From assembly GCF_042180575.1 (NCBI RefSeq), contig NZ_CP170094.1, forward strand, positions 5,394,001 to 5,458,000: a stretch of DNA of 64,000 bases, given 5' to 3'. Below, in pieces: positions 19,028 to 26,543 of this stretch; the first letter of the stretch is position 1; each line of letters begins with the position of its first letter. Under the pieces are notes generated by a model. It had not been told where the DNA came from and made no database searches. It was given only the letters and a program-made list of their open reading frames with translations. Source of the stretch: Bernardetia sp042180575. GTDB taxonomy: Bacteria; Bacteroidota; Bacteroidia; Cytophagales; Bernardetiaceae. The translations under genes and the position numbers were made by a program.

Positions 19028-20107
19028 TTACTTGATTCCTCTAGCATTCAAAGCATTATGATAACGTCTTGCATTTGCTTCGTGTTCTGCATTTGTTTTG
19101 GCAAAAGCATGGTAACCAGATAAATCTTCTTTGGCACAGAAAAATATATATTCGTGATTTTCAGGTTTCAAAACGGCATTCAAACCAGAAATAGAAGGCA
19201 AACGAATAGGCGAAGGTGGCAAACCTACATATTTGTAGGTATTAAAAGGAGATTCAATTTCTTTATGACGATTTAAAACCCTTTTTATTGTGAAATCATT
19301 GTGAGCAAAAACAAGTGTTGGGTCAGCTTGAAGTAACATTTCTTTTTCCAAACGATTGAGATAAACACCTGCAACACGAGGTTTTTCATCTTTAAAACGA
19401 GTTTCTGCATCTACAATAGAAGCCAAAATAGCGACTTCTTTTTGAGAAAGTCCTTGTGCTTTAGCTAATTCTTTGCGCTCATCTGTCCAAAATTTATCAT
19501 ATTCTTTTTTCATTCTTTCGACAACTTCTTCCTTTGAATCTGTCCAATACATTTCATACGTATTAGGAATAAACATCGAAATAAAATTATCTTTATCGAA
19601 TCCAAACTCTTTTGCTGTACTTTCATCTTGTAAATAATTCGCAAATGCTGCCGAATCAATAGCCAAATTAGTTGTTATTTTTCCTGCAAGCTCTGGTAAA
19701 AAACGTAAATTTTCATTGAAAGTAACATTGACAGGAGCTTGAGCTCCAGAACGAAGCTGACGAACAAAATCAATCGTATTTGTTTTTGGAGTAAGAATAT
19801 AACGACCTGCTTTTACATTGTCCACATAATTCATCCATTTTGAAAAGACACCAAAAGCGACAGGGTGCTGAATCGTTCCGTCTTCACGAAGCTGTTTGGC
19901 AAGAACATCATAACTCATTCCTTTTGGGATGTACAAAACCTGCTCTTTTGCTCCTTTGCTAGTCAGAACATTTGGCGTATAAGCCATTTGATAAATATAA
20001 TAACTTGTGCCGATAATAAAAACAGATAAACCTGCAAAAAGCCCTAAAAAGACTTTGTATTTTGTGCTTATTTTTTTATCAGAATTTTCTTTTTTGGAAG
20101 TAGCCAT
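19028..20107 (-). CDS. mltG: Endolytic murein transglycosylase MltG
   Basis: 359 residues, close to the family length. A short cytoplasmic N-terminus is followed by one TM (about 18-40), then a LysM-like segment and the YceG catalytic domain. The signature ASIVDAETRF holds the invariant Glu of the S-I-V-x-x-E-T motif, followed by VAGVYLNRLEKEMLLQADPT. MltG cleaves nascent glycan strands at the inner membrane and sets their length. The stop lies against the tandem heptamer repeat, and a 32-bp palindrome separates its start from the next gene upstream. Confidence 0.95.
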   Translation of the reverse strand: MATSKKENSDKKISTKYKVFLGLFAGLSVFIIGTSYYIYQMAYTPNVLTSKGAKEQVLYIPKGMSYDVLAKQLREDGTIQHPVAFGVFSKWMNYVDNVKAGRYILTPKTNTIDFVRQLRSGAQAPVNVTFNENLRFLPELAGKITTNLAIDSAAFANYLQDESTAKEFGFDKDNFISMFIPNTYEMYWTDSKEEVVERMKKEYDKFWTDERKELAKAQGLSQKEVAILASIVDAETRFKDEKPRVAGVYLNRLEKEMLLQADPTLVFAHNDFTIKRVLNRHKEIESPFNTYKYVGLPPSPIRLPSISGLNAVLKPENHEYIFFCAKEDLSGYHAFAKTNAEHEANARRYHNALNARGIK

Positions 20108-20123
20108 TTTGATATATAATTTA

Positions 20124-20155
20124 GACCCTAAGGGTTTTCAGAAACCCTTAGGGTC
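20124..20155. repeat. Dispersed palindrome gaccctaagggttt
   Basis: 14-bp perfect stem gaccctaagggttt / aaacccttagggtc with loop tcag, followed by a T-run on the plus strand. The same core forms the 34-bp palindrome at 26502-26535. Since the T-run faces away from both minus-strand genes, it is better read as a dispersed palindromic repeat than as a dedicated terminator. Confidence 0.75.
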
Positions 20156-20167
20156 TTTTTTTTATAA

Positions 20168-20659
20168 TTATTTTTTAATCTCTGTATTCAAATACCCTTT
20201 GCGACGGATAACTGTTTCTACAAATTTGATTTCATTTTCAGATTTGAAGATAGTAAAAGGGAAATACAAAAATTCGTATTTTGAAAGATAAAGAACAAAA
20301 GCATCTTCTCTTTTTTCTACCTTAATAATTTTGTCCCATTTTATTTCAGAGCCTCTTTTGGCATCTACCATCATCATAATTCGCTGACTGTTGATGTCAT
20401 ACGCATATTTGTCAAAAAGTGGTTTGGATTTTTCGTGCATCGTAAGTCCTTTAAATTGGATATACCAAAAAAGAAGATACAAACCTGAAAGAACAAGCGA
20501 AACGCCTAAACCCCATCCCCACAAACCAAAAGCAAGAAAGATAAGAAAAATAGCAGGTGGAATAAACCACACCCACCACCAGTGTTTGAGGGCATTTACA
20601 AATGAAATTTTGACGTAAACATCAGGATCGATTTTATATTTTTTTGTTTTTACAATCAT
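20168..20659 (-). CDS. YcxB-like membrane protein
   Basis: 163 residues. Two adjacent TM helices at about 27-45 and 49-70 (WWWVWFIPPAIFLIFLAFGL, LGVSLVLSGLYLLFWYIQF) lead into a C-terminal soluble domain. Its GSEIKWDKIIKVEKREDAFVLYLSKYEFLYFP pattern is typical of YcxB-like C-terminal domains. The function of that family is unknown. It is upstream of mltG on the same strand. Confidence 0.65.
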   Translation of the reverse strand: MIVKTKKYKIDPDVYVKISFVNALKHWWWVWFIPPAIFLIFLAFGLWGWGLGVSLVLSGLYLLFWYIQFKGLTMHEKSKPLFDKYAYDINSQRIMMMVDAKRGSEIKWDKIIKVEKREDAFVLYLSKYEFLYFPFTIFKSENEIKFVETVIRRKGYLNTEIKK

Positions 20660-20828
20660 AAAAATGAATTCGTAGTGAATTTTTTGTGAGTTGAATTACT
20701 ATTTTAATTTGAATGCAAAATTAAGTAAAATAATCTAAATCAGTTACCAGTTATCAGTAAATAGTAATCAGTTAAGGATAAAATAACATAAAAAACAAAA
20801 CCCACGAATTTATTCATGGGTTAAAAAG

Positions 20829-21305
20829 TTAATTATCTTCATCTTCGTCGTCTGGAGGGTGGTGTCCTCCTCGCTTCGAAAGCTCTCTTAAAAGCATTCT
20901 TCTAAACTGTCTTTCTGTTCGGTATAATTCCATTATTTTTTCTACTGGAACAACAGTTTTGAATTTTTCGAAGTAGAGTTTATCCAAGGCTAATTCTTGT
21001 TCTCTTAGTTCAAATGATTGTTTGAAAGATGTTTCTAGTTTTGTGCCTGTTAGGTTTCTTCCTTCTCTTCGGTTTTGTTTGAGTTGTTTTTTTATACTTT
21101 CTCTTTTGGTGGAATATTCATTATAAATAGGAAAGAATTTAGCTGCTTCTTCTGATGAAAGATTAAGATTTTGAGTAATCATGGCTACTCGCATCGCTTT
21201 TAATTGTTCACTCATTTCTATATCATGACCTTTGCCCTTTTGAGCAAAAACAGAAATAGAAAAACAGAAGAATAAAATGAATAAGGTATAAAATTTAGTT
21301 TTCAT
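20829..21305 (-). CDS. Periplasmic helical protein of the ECF sigma operon (Spy/CpxP-like)
   Basis: 158 residues with a signal peptide (MKTKFYTLFILFFCFSISVFAQ). The mature part is charged and helical (AAKFFPIYNEYSTKRESIKKQ, ELALDKLYFEKFKTVVPVEKIMELYRTERQFRRML) and ends in HHPPDDEDEDN. This is the pattern of small sensor-like proteins found third in Bacteroidota ECF sigma operons. It is 61 bp downstream of the anti-sigma-like gene, probably in the same transcript. The His/Asp-rich tail could bind metal, which is inference. Confidence 0.65.
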   Translation of the reverse strand: MKTKFYTLFILFFCFSISVFAQKGKGHDIEMSEQLKAMRVAMITQNLNLSSEEAAKFFPIYNEYSTKRESIKKQLKQNRREGRNLTGTKLETSFKQSFELREQELALDKLYFEKFKTVVPVEKIMELYRTERQFRRMLLRELSKRGGHHPPDDEDEDN

Positions 21306-21366
21306 ATAGGTTTGATTGTTTATTTTTTTGAGTTTTAATTTACTACTTATAATTCACAATTTGTAT

Positions 21367-21876
21367 TTACAGGTATTCCTCTTCTAACATCAAATCCAAT
21401 GACTCAGCATCAATAGAGTTCAAATCAGATTCTTCAAAAAGACTATTACTTTCCAAATTAGAATTTTGAGGAATAAAACTCACTAATTCATTTTCAGAAA
21501 TATCTTCATTTAATAAAAAATCATTGATTTGTTCGGTCGGAATTTTTGAAAAATCTAATTTTGAATTTTGATTATTTTCCATCACTAAAGTAGTTTGAGA
21601 ATCTATATTTGATTTAGAAGAATAAGTATAAATTCCTGTTATGGCTATAAATAGTAAAAGAAGTGTCGCAGCAATTCCCATAATTTGAGGTCTTACCCAA
21701 AAATTAGTATTTTTAGCCTTTTGTGAATCAATAGAAACTGATTTAGCTTCTTTATTCAAGTTTTTATTTTGTTCTTCCTTTTCTAGTTGAGCATAAATTT
21801 TACTAGAAATACTATCAAAATGCGCTTCGTCAGGCATTTCAAAAGGTTGTTTTTTGTGTATATCTTCTAATTTCAT
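21367..21876 (-). CDS. Membrane-anchored anti-sigma-like protein
   Basis: 169 residues. A cytoplasmic N-terminus (KKQPFEMPDEAHFDSISSKI, a common start in this group) is followed by a coiled Lys/Glu-rich segment and one TM at about 70-90 (GIAATLLLLFIAITGIYTYS). A Glu/Asn/Ser-rich periplasmic part ends LDSIDAESLDLMLEEEYL. It has no HxxxCxxC zinc motif, so it is not a ZAS protein. It lies 66 bp after the sigma gene, and an anti-sigma role is inferred from topology and position. Confidence 0.6.
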   Translation of the reverse strand: MKLEDIHKKQPFEMPDEAHFDSISSKIYAQLEKEEQNKNLNKEAKSVSIDSQKAKNTNFWVRPQIMGIAATLLLLFIAITGIYTYSSKSNIDSQTTLVMENNQNSKLDFSKIPTEQINDFLLNEDISENELVSFIPQNSNLESNSLFEESDLNSIDAESLDLMLEEEYL

Positions 21877-21942
21877 TGTAAATTTTATTTAATTATTCTG
21901 AATATTTTTTCAAATGCACTGACGTGTATTTTACAGTATTTT

Positions 21943-22530
21943 TTATTGATAATTTTCTTTCAAATAACTTTCAATTTTCTTGGTTGCCAAGTGATAAGAA
22001 GCCTTTAAAGCTCCCACAGAAGTATCTACTATTTCCGAAATTTCGTTGTATTTCATCTCATCAAAATACTTCATATTAAAAACCAAACGCTGTTTGTCAG
22101 GCAAAGTCAAGATTGCTTTTTGAAGAATTAACTGTACTTCATCTCCTGAAAACTGCTCATCACTTTCTAAGTTTTGCATAAGCTGCTCCGAGGTTTCATT
22201 CATTGGAAGTCCTTGTTTTTTCTTTTTTCTATCTAGAAAACGTAACGTTTCATTGGTTGCTATTCTATAAATCCATGTATAAAGTTTAGATTCATTTTTA
22301 AATTTTTCTATGTTTTTCCACACTTTTACAAATACTTCTTGCAACAAATCATCAGTATCATCAGCATCAATTACCATTTTTCGAATATGAGAATAAATGG
22401 CTCGTCGGTGCAGACGCATAATTCCATCAAAAGCAATGGTGCGTTCTTTCGAAGTTGTTTGTGGGTTCTGTAATTGTTGAATCCACTTTTGTTCTTGTTC
22501 TGCCTGACTGGGTTGAGCTGTTTCTGACAA
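21943..22530 (-). CDS. ECF-type RNA polymerase sigma factor
   Basis: The protein has region 2 (DADDTDDLLQEVFVKVWKNI, YTWIYRIATNETLRFLDRKKKK) and region 4 (LPDKQRLVFNMKYFDEMKYNEISEIVDTS...) typical of ECF sigma factors. There is no ATG before residue 66 of the longest frame, which would start at TTG 22614. I prefer TTG 22530 (SETAQPSQAEQEQKWIQQL), since the 28 residues before it look non-coding. It leads a sigma, anti-sigma-like and periplasmic protein operon. It probably autoregulates, but no promoter motif is certain. Confidence 0.9.
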   Translation of the reverse strand: MSETAQPSQAEQEQKWIQQLQNPQTTSKERTIAFDGIMRLHRRAIYSHIRKMVIDADDTDDLLQEVFVKVWKNIEKFKNESKLYTWIYRIATNETLRFLDRKKKKQGLPMNETSEQLMQNLESDEQFSGDEVQLILQKAILTLPDKQRLVFNMKYFDEMKYNEISEIVDTSVGALKASYHLATKKIESYLKENYQ

Positions 22531-22614
22531 AGAAAAATAGATTAAGGTTAGTTGGTTTGATGAAAACAGTACAAATAAAGTGTTTTCTGATTTCTTTTTG
22601 CATATTAGATACAA

Positions 22615-22956
22615 AAAAATAGCAAAGGTTTAATTAGAAATTATTTTTTTTCTGTGTGATACAAATGAACATTTTTTTATCAAAAAAGCATACTACTAGA
22701 CAAAAATAGTAGATGGTATAGGTCAGTCTCGTAGAACAGACCATTTATAGTCAAAAATATGTTTTTACTGGTATTATTCTAAGTTTTATCAGAAATAAAT
22801 AATTTTATTGACTAATAAAACAGATTGTAATTAACTGTAAATTTGAATTTTATTAAACAAAATATAATTACGTATGTTATATAAGTAACGAATTTAACCA
22901 ATTTCAAGTAATTGAAATTTATTTTTTAATCTAAACTTTTTAAACTAGAAACTATT
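22615..22956. other. Divergent intergenic region upstream of the sigma operon
   Basis: About 340 bp with the promoters of the sigma operon (minus) and the 22957 gene (plus). TAAATTTG near 22846 fits a -7 element for the plus side, but no matching -33 is seen. There is no hairpin, repeat or open frame worth naming. Confidence 0.45.
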
Positions 22957-23589
22957 ATGGCAGAAATTAAAATTGAAAAGAAAACCCCGATTATTCCTTG
23001 GTTACTTGGTCTTTTATTGCTTTTAGCAGTAAGTACAGGTGTTTATTTTGCATTTTTTTATGGAAATAAAGCCGAACAAGAAGCAATAGCTAATGAGATA
23101 ACTATGAATGAAAACGAAATTGTTCCTGATGAAGTTGTTGTGGTAGAAACAGAAATGATTCCAGCCGAAGTAAATACTTTTATAGCATTTGCAAACGAGA
23201 ACAGAGAATATGAAGCTACTCAGATGGATGTTCATCACGAATATACAGCTAATGCGCTTCGCCACATGGGAGATGCTTTAGAGGTTATTGCAATCAAAAG
23301 AGGAATGGCTGACCAAATGAATGTGCAAGATTTACATAAAAAATTGGATACAGCAGCAGATGAAATTCAAAAAAATTGGAAAGAAACTGACCATGCAGAC
23401 CACATCAGAAACGCATTTTTGCAAGTAAGTGGTGCTTTGAATCAACTTGCTGATGGTTCTATGAATGAGAGCCTAAAGAAAGAGGCAAAAGACATTGACC
23501 CAAATACTTTGACATTGGAACAGAAAGCTGATGTACAAGATTTTATCGACAAAACAGCTTCTGTAATGAAACAATTAGCTATGGAATAA
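22957..23589 (+). CDS. Membrane-anchored helical protein of unknown function
   Basis: 210 residues. A short Lys-rich N-terminus and one TM at about 12-33 (IPWLLGLLLLLAVSTGVYFAFF) precede an acidic linker and a helical domain (EYTANALRHMGDALEVIAIKRGM, LDTAADEIQKNWKETDHADHIRNAFLQVSGALNQL). The helical domain resembles four-helix envelope proteins but I cannot name it. The PRC-barrel gene follows after 54 bp on the same strand, so they probably form an operon, perhaps an envelope-stress pair. Confidence 0.6.
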   Translation: MAEIKIEKKTPIIPWLLGLLLLLAVSTGVYFAFFYGNKAEQEAIANEITMNENEIVPDEVVVVETEMIPAEVNTFIAFANENREYEATQMDVHHEYTANALRHMGDALEVIAIKRGMADQMNVQDLHKKLDTAADEIQKNWKETDHADHIRNAFLQVSGALNQLADGSMNESLKKEAKDIDPNTLTLEQKADVQDFIDKTASVMKQLAME

Positions 23590-23643
23590 TATCTTTTAGT
23601 TGATTCAAATTTATTATCTCATTTTTTAAACTATACTTTTATT

Positions 23644-24168
23644 ATGGAAAAGAACAAAAATATTACCGTAGATACTACGGACTTTCACGAAGAACTTACA
23701 TTAGAACGCTTAGAAAACCTTGATAACTACAAAGTAGCTGATGGTTATGATAATGTAGTAGGTTGGAAGGTAATGGCAAACAATGAATTAGAAATTGGAA
23801 AAGTAAGAGGACTTATAGCTTCAAAAGAGCTTGAAAGAATACTCTATTTGGATATCGAAATCCAAGAAATTCATGTAAATGACAACAAAAGTCATTTATA
23901 TATTCTTATTCCAATCGGACTTGCAACACTTGACCATGATGCAGAAACTGTAAATGTGCAATCCATCGATGCAGAAGCATTTGTAACTTATCCTCGTTAT
24001 GATGGCTCTGATATCAAAATGGATTATGAATACTTGTTGCACGGATATTATTCGAAACATCCAGATATTCATTTAGAACCTTATATTGGTCGTACTAAAA
24101 AACATTATGACCACGATTTACTCTATGACCAAACCACAGTATATGGTAGTCCATTAATGGGAATCTAA
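23644..24168 (+). CDS. PRC-barrel domain protein
   Basis: 174 residues. The first 100 or so (LENLDNYKVADGYDNVVGWKVMANNELEIGKVRGLIASKE...ILYLDIEIQE) follow the PRC-barrel pattern of a small beta-barrel with a G-x-V-x-D-like turn. A C-terminal part with YPRYDGSDIKMDYEY and HYDHDLLYDQ is rich in Tyr, His and Asp. PRC barrels often bind RNA or protein in stress responses. Its partner here may be the membrane protein upstream. Confidence 0.7.
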   Translation: MEKNKNITVDTTDFHEELTLERLENLDNYKVADGYDNVVGWKVMANNELEIGKVRGLIASKELERILYLDIEIQEIHVNDNKSHLYILIPIGLATLDHDAETVNVQSIDAEAFVTYPRYDGSDIKMDYEYLLHGYYSKHPDIHLEPYIGRTKKHYDHDLLYDQTTVYGSPLMGI

Positions 24169-24175
24169 TAGAGAG

Positions 24176-24310
24176 GTTGTTTAAGAATGAGTTTTGTACG
24201 TATTTTTGTTGGGGTCGCTACGCTAAAATACCAACAAAGGCAATGTTGTTTTTCCATAGAATTGGGTTTGCAAATCTAATTCTATGGAAAAATGAATATT
24301 CTTAAACAAC
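24176..24310. repeat. MITE-like fold-back element
   Basis: 135 bp bounded by perfect 13-bp inverted ends gttgtttaagaat (24176-24188) and attcttaaacaac (24298-24310). Inside are a perfect 15-bp inverted pair tttttccatagaatt / aattctatggaaaaa (24249-24263, 24278-24292) and an 8-bp hairpin tttgttgg / ccaacaaa (24205-24238). There is no open frame. The ends resemble terminal repeats of an insertion sequence that could mobilise it. Confidence 0.75.
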
Positions 24311-24406
24311 TTCAAAAAAACTATTAAAAAACACAAGCCTTATTTCAATAAAATGAATTAAGGCTTTTTTATGCTTAGTTTTGTATAAATCTTAACAAAA
24401 AACACA

Positions 24407-25354
24407 TTGGAAAACCTTCTATTAATCTTTGCTTGTCTGTTTTTAGGTTTTGTATTCAAACAAATTCCTATTTTTCCAAAAGATACACACAAAGGAATAA
24501 ATACCTATATTATTTGGGTCGCTCTGCCTTGTCTTGCGCTTATTTATATTCCAAAATTAGAATTTTCTATCTCTCTTATTTGGCTGGCTCTTATGGCATG
24601 GATAGTTTTTGGATTAAGCATTTTGTTTTTCAAAGTAATGGCGAAGGTTTTCAACTGGAATAGACAAACAGAAGGTTGTCTAGTTTTGGCATGTGGGCTT
24701 TGTAACACTTCTTTTGTGGGTTTTCCTCTTCTAGAATTTTTGTATAATTCAAAACAACCTTTGCAATATGCCATTGTGTGCGACCAAGCAGGTTCGTTTT
24801 TGGTGGTGGCTACTGTGGGCGTAATTGTGGCAATGAATTATGGAGGCGACAAACCCACATCAAGACTTATTTTTCAAAAACTGGTTTATTTTCCTCCTTT
24901 TATAGCTTTTTTGGTGGCTTTGCTTTTGATTCCTTTTGGTGGAATAGAAAAACTATTTCTTGATATGAATGGACTAGAACAAGTAGGAACTGTTTTAGAA
25001 AATGTTTTGATAAAATTGGCTGCTCCTTTAGTAGTTTTGGCTCTTTTTTCGGTCGGATTGCAAATAGAGTTTTCAAAAGAGAACTTCAAACTCCTCAATC
25101 CGTTCTTTTTTGGTCTTTTATTCAAACTTTTTTTAGCTCCTTTAGCGATTTACTTTTTGTATTTACTTGTTTTTACAGAAAAAAATATGCCTTTCGAAGT
25201 CGGAGTTTTGGAAGCTGCTATGGCACCAATGGTAACAGGTGTTTTGCTGGCACAAGAATATAAACTCAATCCAAAATTAGGAGGGTTTTTGTTGGCGATT
25301 GGTATTCCTGTTTCGATTGCGACGGTTTATTTTTGGTATTTATTTTTGATTTAG
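24407..25354 (+). CDS. AEC family transporter (auxin efflux carrier fold)
   Basis: 315 residues with about ten hydrophobic helices throughout and the AEC-type split: helices 1-5, a central loop near FLDMNGLEQVGTVLENVLIKLAAPLVVLALFSVGLQ, then 6-10. The APLVVLALFSVGLQ and EAAMAPMVTGVLLAQEY segments are characteristic. The substrate is probably a small organic acid or similar and cannot be named. The start is TTG 24407, with no ATG nearby. A TAGTTTTG -7 candidate at 24376-24383 precedes it. Confidence 0.8.
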   Translation: MENLLLIFACLFLGFVFKQIPIFPKDTHKGINTYIIWVALPCLALIYIPKLEFSISLIWLALMAWIVFGLSILFFKVMAKVFNWNRQTEGCLVLACGLCNTSFVGFPLLEFLYNSKQPLQYAIVCDQAGSFLVVATVGVIVAMNYGGDKPTSRLIFQKLVYFPPFIAFLVALLLIPFGGIEKLFLDMNGLEQVGTVLENVLIKLAAPLVVLALFSVGLQIEFSKENFKLLNPFFFGLLFKLFLAPLAIYFLYLLVFTEKNMPFEVGVLEAAMAPMVTGVLLAQEYKLNPKLGGFLLAIGIPVSIATVYFWYLFLI

Positions 25355-25377
25355 AAAATTATTTATCAATAAAATTC

Positions 25378-25463
25378 GTAGGGCAAAGGCTTGCCTTTGA
25401 TAGGGTTAGGTAGTTTAGGTAATAAAAAATACAAATACAGTCAAAGGCAAGCCTTTAACCTAC
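25378..25463. repeat. Fold-back repeat 'aaggcttgcctttg', copy A
   Basis: Left end gtagggcaaaggcttgcctt, right end aaaggcaagcctttaacctac. Each arm is itself palindromic around aaggcttgccttt. The same arms bound copies B (26163-26265) and C (30350-30439), while the centres differ. The elements flank a hypothetical gene and the type IIG enzyme. Confidence 0.8.
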
Positions 25464-25554
25464 AAACACGCTATATTTTACTGTTTTCACGTTTAAAAAA
25501 TATGTGGGTAATCGGTAGGATTTTAACCCTGTTTTTTTATTTTTGTAAAAAAAA

Positions 25555-26067
25555 TCATTTTTCCATAAACTCACAAGCACCCAAAATTTTACCTAACTTT
25601 TCTTTGTAGGAAGAAATAACGAGTTTCTCCCTGTGATTAGGAAAAAGAAGAGCGAAAAAAACTAAACCCAAAAGACCTAAAACAATCCATAATTCATTAC
25701 TTTGAGTAAAAAAAATCCTAGCTCCGATGCCAAAAAACAAAACTCCTGTTATAATCAAAAGTATTTTGCGCCATTTTTTAGATATAAAATTATCGTATTC
25801 GAAAATGACTTCTACTTTTGTGTAATCAGCTTCTTCAAAAAACTTTCCTTTTAATTTATACTCGTGTTTATCTTTTGTTTTTAGATGAAATGAATTTTCT
25901 GAAACTGTTCCTGTAAAATAAAATCCACTTTTGAGAGCTTCTCTAAATGTTTCAGTTTTGGTTGCATCTGAAATGTTATTTCTTAATTGCTCGGCTAGTT
26001 GTGTAGGCGTAAGTTTGGTCAAGTAAATCAAATGAGAATCTGGAGTGACTTTTTCTTCGTTATTCAT
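25555..26067 (-). CDS. Hypothetical membrane protein
   Basis: 170 residues from ATG 26067 (the longer frame would start at a TTG). A soluble N-terminal part of about 100 residues has KLTPTQLAEQLRNNISDATK and a beta-rich segment (FYFTGTVSENSFHLKTKDKHEYKLKG...). Two TM helices follow at about 105-125 and 130-147 (ILLIITGVLFFGIGARIFF, WIVLGLLGLVFFALLFP). A short tail could be cytosolic. The layout recalls YcxB-like proteins in reverse, but I do not recognise a family. It is bracketed by repeat copies A and B. Confidence 0.55.
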   Translation of the reverse strand: MNNEEKVTPDSHLIYLTKLTPTQLAEQLRNNISDATKTETFREALKSGFYFTGTVSENSFHLKTKDKHEYKLKGKFFEEADYTKVEVIFEYDNFISKKWRKILLIITGVLFFGIGARIFFTQSNELWIVLGLLGLVFFALLFPNHREKLVISSYKEKLGKILGACEFMEK

Positions 26068-26162
26068 AAGCAATAGAATAAAATGTAAAATTTTAGATTT
26101 TATTCAAGATACATTTTTTTTCTATTTCGTTTGATTTTAAGTGTTACCTAATTTTGAAATCA

Positions 26163-26265
26163 GTAGGTTAAAGGCTCGCCTTTGACTGTATTTGTGTTTT
26201 CATTGTGTTTTTGGGAATTAGGAAATTACCATCTTACAAAAGTCAAAGGCAAGCCTTTGCCCTAC
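26163..26265. repeat. Fold-back repeat 'aaggcttgcctttg', copy B
   Basis: Left arm gtaggttaaaggctcgcctt, right arm aaaggcaagcctttgccctac. The spacer between them differs from copies A and C. Confidence 0.75.
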
Positions 26266-26397
26266 AAATACAGTCTAATTTTCACAAAAAAAGCATTTCC
26301 ATTTACCAGTCATTTTCAAAACTTTGACAGTCCTTTCAGAAGGCTCTCAATAGTTGATGCAACTCTGCTGTTAAACTATAAACAAAGTTTTATTCAA

Positions 26398-26483
26398 TCC
26401 TCGTTGACGGCAACGCCTCAACGACGGTTCATTATACAATTTTATTTCCCAACCGTCAACGAGACTAAAGCCGTCGTTGAGGA
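26398..26483. repeat. Fold-back repeat built on cgttgacgg / caacgacgg
   Basis: Segment 26398-26429 (tcctcgttgacgg...caacgacggtt) is an imperfect inverted copy of 26451-26483 (aaccgtcaacgag...ccgtcgttgagga). It can fold into a long hairpin downstream of the type IIG gene. There is no coding potential. Confidence 0.6.
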
Positions 26484-26501
26484 TAAAAAACGATTATTCC
26501 A

Positions 26502-26535
26502 AAACCCTAAGGGTCTTCGAAGACCCTTAGGGTTT
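26502..26535. terminator. 34-bp perfect palindrome after the type IIG gene
   Basis: Self-complementary sequence aaaccctaagggtct / agacccttagggttt with centre tcga. It lies 9 bp beyond the stop of the minus-strand restriction-modification gene and could end its transcript. It belongs to the same palindrome family as 20124-20155. Confidence 0.6.
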
Positions 26536-26543
26536 AGAACTGC

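Noticed and set aside
20124..20155. Dedicated terminator of the YcxB-like gene
   Set aside because: The T-run is on the plus strand while both neighbouring genes are on the minus strand; the palindrome recurs elsewhere.
22531..22614. TTG 22614 as the sigma factor start
   Set aside because: The 28 residues it adds are hydrophobic and unlike the family; TTG 22530 gives a normal N-terminus. This is not certain.
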